Both the position numbers and the translations under genes were made by a program. A stretch of 64,000 nt of DNA. Source: Hydractinia symbiolongicarpus (Eukaryota; Cnidaria; Hydrozoa; Anthoathecata; Hydractiniidae). Below, piece by piece: positions 59,476 to 64,000 of this stretch. Positions within the stretch are counted from its first letter, which is position 1. Each line of letters opens with the position of its first letter. Below the pieces are notes generated by a model. It was not told the origin of the DNA. It did no database searches and worked only from the letters and a program-made list of their open reading frames with translations. The stretch is from contig NC_079881.1 in the NCBI RefSeq assembly GCF_029227915.1, positions 15,043,501 through 15,107,500 of the forward strand. The letters are read 5' to 3'.

Positions 59476-61699
59476 TAGCTCATAAGAGGCCATATTACTG
59501 GCTTTAAAGGCCTGTGCGCGTAGTTAACAGCGTTCTCAGATCCTGGCAAGCAGGAAAACGATTTAATATATCGTAGTCCATAGAGATTAAAAGGAATAGA
59601 CCGATGGCAACTTGTGCGGGCTCGTCGAATCACGTGAATTACGTGGAGATTCCAAATTAGGCCGTAAAGGTCCATATTACAGGCTTTAAAGGCCTTTGCA
59701 CGTAGTTAGCAGCGTTCTTAGAGTCTGGCACCCAGCAACACGACTTAACACATCGTAGTCCAATGAGATTCAAAGGACTAGGTCGACGCACTGCTGTCTG
59801 TGCTCGTGGAACTCCCTGACTTAAGTGTGGTCTCCTTATTAGGCCATAAGAGGCCATGTTACAGGCTTTAAAGGCCTGTGCACGCAGTTAGCAGCGTTCT
59901 CAGATCCTGGCGCGCAGGAAAACGACTTATTATATTGTAGTCCATTGAGATTGAACGGAATAGACCGATGGCAACTTGGCTGGGCTGGCGGAATCACGTG
60001 GTTCTCGTGTAGACTCCAAATTAGGCCGTAAGAGGCCGTATTACACGCTTTAAAGGTCTGTCCTCGTAATTGGGAACTTTCTCAGAGCCTGGTGCTCAAG
60101 AAAACGACTTATTATATCGTAGTCTATTGAGATTGAAAGGAATAGACCGATGGCCACTTGGCAGGGCTCAAGGAATCACGTGATTTACGTGTAGACACCA
60201 AATTAGGCCGTAGAAGGCCATATTACAGGCTTTAAAGGCCTGTGCACGCATTTAGCAGCGTTCTTAAAATCTGTCACTCACGAACACGACATAACACATC
60301 GAAGTCCGTTGAGATTAAAAGGAATAGTCCGACGGCTTTTGTCTGTGCTCGTGGATACATGTGATTTACGTGTAGACTACTTATTGAGCCGTAAATGGCC
60401 ATATTACACACTTTAAAGACCTGTGCACGTAGTTGGCAGCGTTTTTAGAGCCTGTCGTTCAAGAAAACGACTTAAGACATCGTAGCACATTGAGATTGAA
60501 AGGACTAGGCCGACGCACTGCTGTCTGTGCTCGTGGAACTCCCTGACTTAAGTGTTGTCTCCTTATTAGGCAATAAGAGGCCATGTTACAGGCTTTAAAG
60601 GCCTGTGCACGTTACTAGCAGCGTTCTCAGATCCTGGCGCACAGGAAAACGAGTTATTATATCGTAGTCCATTGAGATTAAAAGGAATAGACCGATGCCA
60701 AATTCTCTGTCCTTGTCGAAACACGTGGTTCACGTGAAGTCTGCAAATTAGGCCGTAAAAAGACCTATTACAGGCTTTAAAGGCCTGTGCACGCAGTTAG
60801 CAGCGTTCCAGGAGTCTGGCACTCAAGAACACGACATAGCACATCGTAGTCCATTGAGATTGAAAGGAGTAGGCCGACGGCAACTTGTGCGGGCTCGTGG
60901 AATCACGTGATTTACCTGGAGATTCCAAATTAGGCCGTAAAAGGCCATATTACAGGCTTTAAAGGCCTTTGCAGGTAGTTAGCAGCGTTCTTAAAGTTTG
61001 GCACCCAGGAACACGACTTAACGCATGGTAGTCCAATGAGATTGAAAGGACTAGGTCGACGCACTGCTGTCTGTGCTCGTGGAACTCCCTGACTTAAGTG
61101 TAGTCTCCTTATTATGCCATAAGATGCCATGTTACAGCCTTTAAAGGCCTGTGCACGCAGTTAGCAGCTTTATCAGATCCTTGCGCGCAGGGAAACGACT
61201 TAATATATTGTAGTCCTTTGAGATTGAAAGGAATAGACCGATGGCAACTTGACTGGGCTGGCGGAATCACGTGGTTCTCGTGTAGACTCCAAATTAGGCC
61301 GTAAAAGACCTATTACAGGCTTTAAAGGGCTGTGCACGTAGTTAGCAGCGTTCTCAGATCCTGGCGCGCATGAAAACCGCTTAATATATCGTAGTCCATT
61401 GAGATTAAAAGGACTAGGCCGACGGCCTCCGTCTGTGCTCTTGGAACTCCCTGACTTAGTGTAGTCTCCTTATTAGGCCGTAAGAGGCCGTATTACACGC
61501 TTTAAAGGTCTGTCCACGTAATTAGCAACTTTGTCAGAGCCTGGCGCTCAAGAAAACGACTTATTATATCGTAGTCTATTGAGATTAAAAGGAATAGACC
61601 AATGGCAACTTGGCAGGGCTCGCGGAATCACGTGATTTACGTGTAGACACCAAATTAGGCCGAAGAAGGCCATATTACAGGCTTTAAAGGCCTGTGCAC
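59476..61699 (+). repeat. Satellite between 1402-bp units
   Basis: About twelve monomers of the right-hand classes. Part of it (from about 60.08 kb, ggtgctcaagaaaacgac onward) recurs at about 63.3 kb to the window end. It also holds the third copy of the gcgcatgaaaaccgc module (about 61367). No gene. Confidence 0.75.
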
Positions 61700-63056
61700 G
61701 CATTTAACAGAGTTCATGAAATCTCTCACTCACGAACACGACATAACACATCATAGTCCATTGAGATTAAAAGGAATAGTCCGACGGCTTCTGTCTGTGC
61801 TCGTGGATACACGTGATTTACGTGTAGACTCCTTATTGAGCCGTAAATGGCCATATTACACACTTTAAAGACCTGTGCACGTAGTTGGCAGCGTTTTTAG
61901 AGCCTGTCGTTCAAGAAAACGACTTAAGACATCGTAGCACATTGAGATTGAAAGGACTAGGCCGACGCACTGCTGTCTGTGCTCGTGGAACTCCCTGACT
62001 TAAGTGTTGTCTCCTTATTAGGTAATAAGAGGCCATGTTACAGGCTTTAAAGGCCTGTGCACGTTACTAGCAGCGTTCTCAGATCCTGGCGCACAGGAAA
62101 GCGAGTTATTATATCGTAGTCCATTGAGATTAAAAGGAATAGACCGATGGCAAATTCTCTGTCCTTGTCGAAACACGTGGTTCACGTGAAGTCTGCAAAT
62201 TAGGCCGTAAAAGGACCTATTACAGGCTTTAAAGGCCTGTGCACGCAGTTAGCAGCGTTCCAGGAGTCTGGCACTCAAGAACACGACATAACACATCGTA
62301 GTCTATTGAGATTGAAAGGAGTAGGCCGACGGCTTCCCGTCTGTGCCCTTGGAACTCCCTGACTTAGTGTACACTCCTTTTTAGGCCATAATAGGCCGTA
62401 TTACACGCTTTAAAGGTCTGTCCATCGTAGTCCATTGAGATTGAGAGGAATAGACTGATGGCAACTTGACAGGGCTCAGGGATACACGTGATTTACGTGT
62501 AGACTTCTTATTGGGCCGTAAATGGCCACATTACAGGATTTAAGGGCCTGTGATCGAAGTTAGCAGCGTTCTTACAGCCTGGCGCTCAAGAAAACGAATT
62601 AATACATCGTAGTTCATTGAAATTGAAAGGAATAGGCCGATGACCTCTTGTCTGTGCTCGTAGAACTCCCTGACTTAAGTGTAGTCTCCTTATTAGGTCA
62701 TAAGAGGCCATATTACTGGCTTTAAAGGCCTGTGCGCTTAGTTAGCAGCGTTCTCAGATCCTGGCGCGCAGGAACACGATTTAATATATCGTAGACCATT
62801 GAGATTAAAAGGAATAGACCGATGGCAACTTGTGCGGGCTCGTGGAATCACGTGATATACGTGTAGACTCCTTATTGAGCCGTAAATGGCCACATTACAG
62901 GCTTTAAGGGCCTGTAGACGAAGTTAGCAGCGTTCTTACAGCCTGGCGCTCAAGAAAACGAATTAATACATCGTAGTTCATTGAAATTGAAAGGAATAGG
63001 CCGACGACCTCTTGTCTGTGCTCGTAGAACTCCCTGACTTAAGTGTAGTCACCTTT
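61700..63056 (+). repeat. 1402-bp HOR, fourth dispersed copy
   Basis: Matches 58118-59475 at a constant offset of 3582 bp, including the truncated monomer junction at about 62417. One visible difference is acaggatttaaggg for acaggctttaaggg. The offset 3582 continues to about 63280. Confidence 0.85.
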
Positions 63057-64000
63057 TTAGGTCATAAGAGGCCATATTACTGGCTTTAAAGGCCTGTGTG
63101 CGTAGTTAGCAGCGTTCTCAGATCCTGGCAAGCAGGAAAACGATTTAATATATCGTAGTCCATAGAGATTAAAAGGAATAGACCGATGGCAACTTGTGCG
63201 GGCTCGTGGAATCACGTGAATTACGTGGAGATTCCAAATTAGGCCGTAAAGGTCCATATTACAGGCTTTAAAGGCCTTTGCACGCAGTTAGCAGCGTTCT
63301 CAGAGCCTGGTGCTCAAGAAAACGACTTATTATATCGTAGTCTATTGAGATTGAAAGGAATAGACCGATGGCCACTTGGCAGGGCTCAAGGAATCACGTG
63401 ATTTACGTGTAGACACCAAATTAGGCCGTAGAAGGCCATATTACAGGCTTTAAAGGCCTGTGCACGCATTTAGCAGCGTTCTTAAAATCTGTCACTCACG
63501 AACACGACATAACACATCGTAGTCCGTTGAGATTAAAAGGAATAGTCCGACGGCTTTTGTCTGTGCTCGTGGATACACGTGATTTACGTGTAGACTACTT
63601 ATTGAGCCGTAAATGGCCATATTACACACTTTAAAGACCTGTGCACGTAGTTGGCAGCGTTTTTAGAGCCTGTCGTTCAAGAAAACGACTTAAGACATCG
63701 TAGCACATTGAGATTGAAAGGACTAGGCCGACGCACTGCTGTCTGTGCTCGTGGAACTCCCTGACTTAAGTGTAGTCTCCTTATTAGGCCATAAGAGGCC
63801 ATGTTACAGGCTTTAAAGGCCTGTGCACGTTACTAGCAGCGTTCTCAGATCCTGGCGCACAGGAAAACGACTTATTATATCGTAGTCCATTGAAATTAAA
63901 AGGAATAGACCGATGCCAAATTCTCTGTCCTTGTGGAAACACGTGGTTCACGTGAAGTCTGCAAGTTAGGCCGTAAAAGGACCTATTACAGGCTTTAAAG
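63057..64000 (+). repeat. Terminal satellite of the window
   Basis: About five monomers, first matching 59475-59690 and then 60.08-60.8 kb, so one internal stretch of about 0.4 kb is absent relative to that region. The array continues past the edge. Confidence 0.75.

Larger units (their letters stand above)
32866..64000 (+). repeat. 182-bp satellite array, right part
   Basis: Continuation of the same satellite after the transposon, in the same orientation and register: the monomer broken at 25508 resumes at 32868 with gaaattgaaatgaatagg. Length suggests about 170 units. From about 47 kb onward the units belong increasingly to classes rare on the left, such as gactaggccgacgcactgc, atgttacaggctttaaag, gttctTAGATCCTGGCGCGC and gcaaATTAGGCCG. 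They also carry more single-base differences. The array runs off the right edge of the window. No gene or RNA gene was recognised. Confidence 0.97.

Noticed and set aside
1-64000. CRISPR array
   Set aside because: Units are 182 bp, directly adjacent and similar over their whole length, without short repeats separated by unique spacers.

Overview
The window is almost wholly a eukaryotic satellite DNA array. Head-to-tail monomers of about 182 bp fill 1-25508 and 32866-64000, all in the same orientation, and both window edges lie inside the array, so the array is longer than 64 kb. A single transposable element of about 7.36 kb (25509-32865) interrupts it. The element is AT-rich and carries one intron-containing gene whose exons join in frame. 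Spliceosomal introns, AATAAA signals and an ATG in strong Kozak context show a eukaryotic nuclear genome. The transposase-like protein recalls, from memory only, large multi-exon transposase-like proteins common in cnidarian, sponge and other invertebrate genomes, so an invertebrate animal is the best guess. The species cannot be named from this sequence.

Satellite layout. Each monomer contains several short dyads: an E-box palindrome within gaatCACGTGattTACGTG, a GGCC-6-GGCC inverted repeat, CAGG-CTTTAAAG-G-CCTG, and GTGCAC. Several monomer classes exist, with or without the CACGTG box. They are arranged in nested higher-order repeats (HORs): a near-identical block of at least 7.5 kb repeated at +9152 bp (1-7507 / 9153-16296); 8-mer and 3-mer duplications at 15.2-18.6 kb; a 12- to 14-mer repeat at 19-23.6 kb; 7-mers beside the transposon (33582-36127); 12-mers of 2175 bp (about 40.2-44.5 kb); a 4.0/4.4-kb repeat (46.6-53.5 kb); 4-mers of 727 bp; and 1402-bp units containing one truncated monomer (55.3-59.5 kb, again at 61.7-63.1 kb). 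The array is a candidate centromeric or heterochromatic satellite; that role is inference.

Transposon layout. Perfect 25-bp terminal inverted repeats flank the element, with a probable TT target duplication. Removing the element and one TT restores a normal satellite monomer. Inside is one plus-strand gene of 10 proposed exons (26016-31903; about 1264 codons before the stop). Every exon junction is phase-consistent and no stop codon interrupts the reading frame. The protein has an N-terminal HxxxC..C motif, an Asn/Thr-rich linker, a helix-turn-helix-like stretch, a putative catalytic core (SDHA, FFHGD, CxCxC cluster, LHDxKGH, TENEE) and a GVWWH region. An alternative or relict cysteine-rich exon lies in intron 8. 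Subterminal motifs shared by both ends may be transposase-binding sites. The element looks structurally intact and possibly autonomous.

I found no tRNA, rRNA, CRISPR or prokaryotic features. The many short open frames in the satellite are by-products of the repeat and are not annotated as genes.
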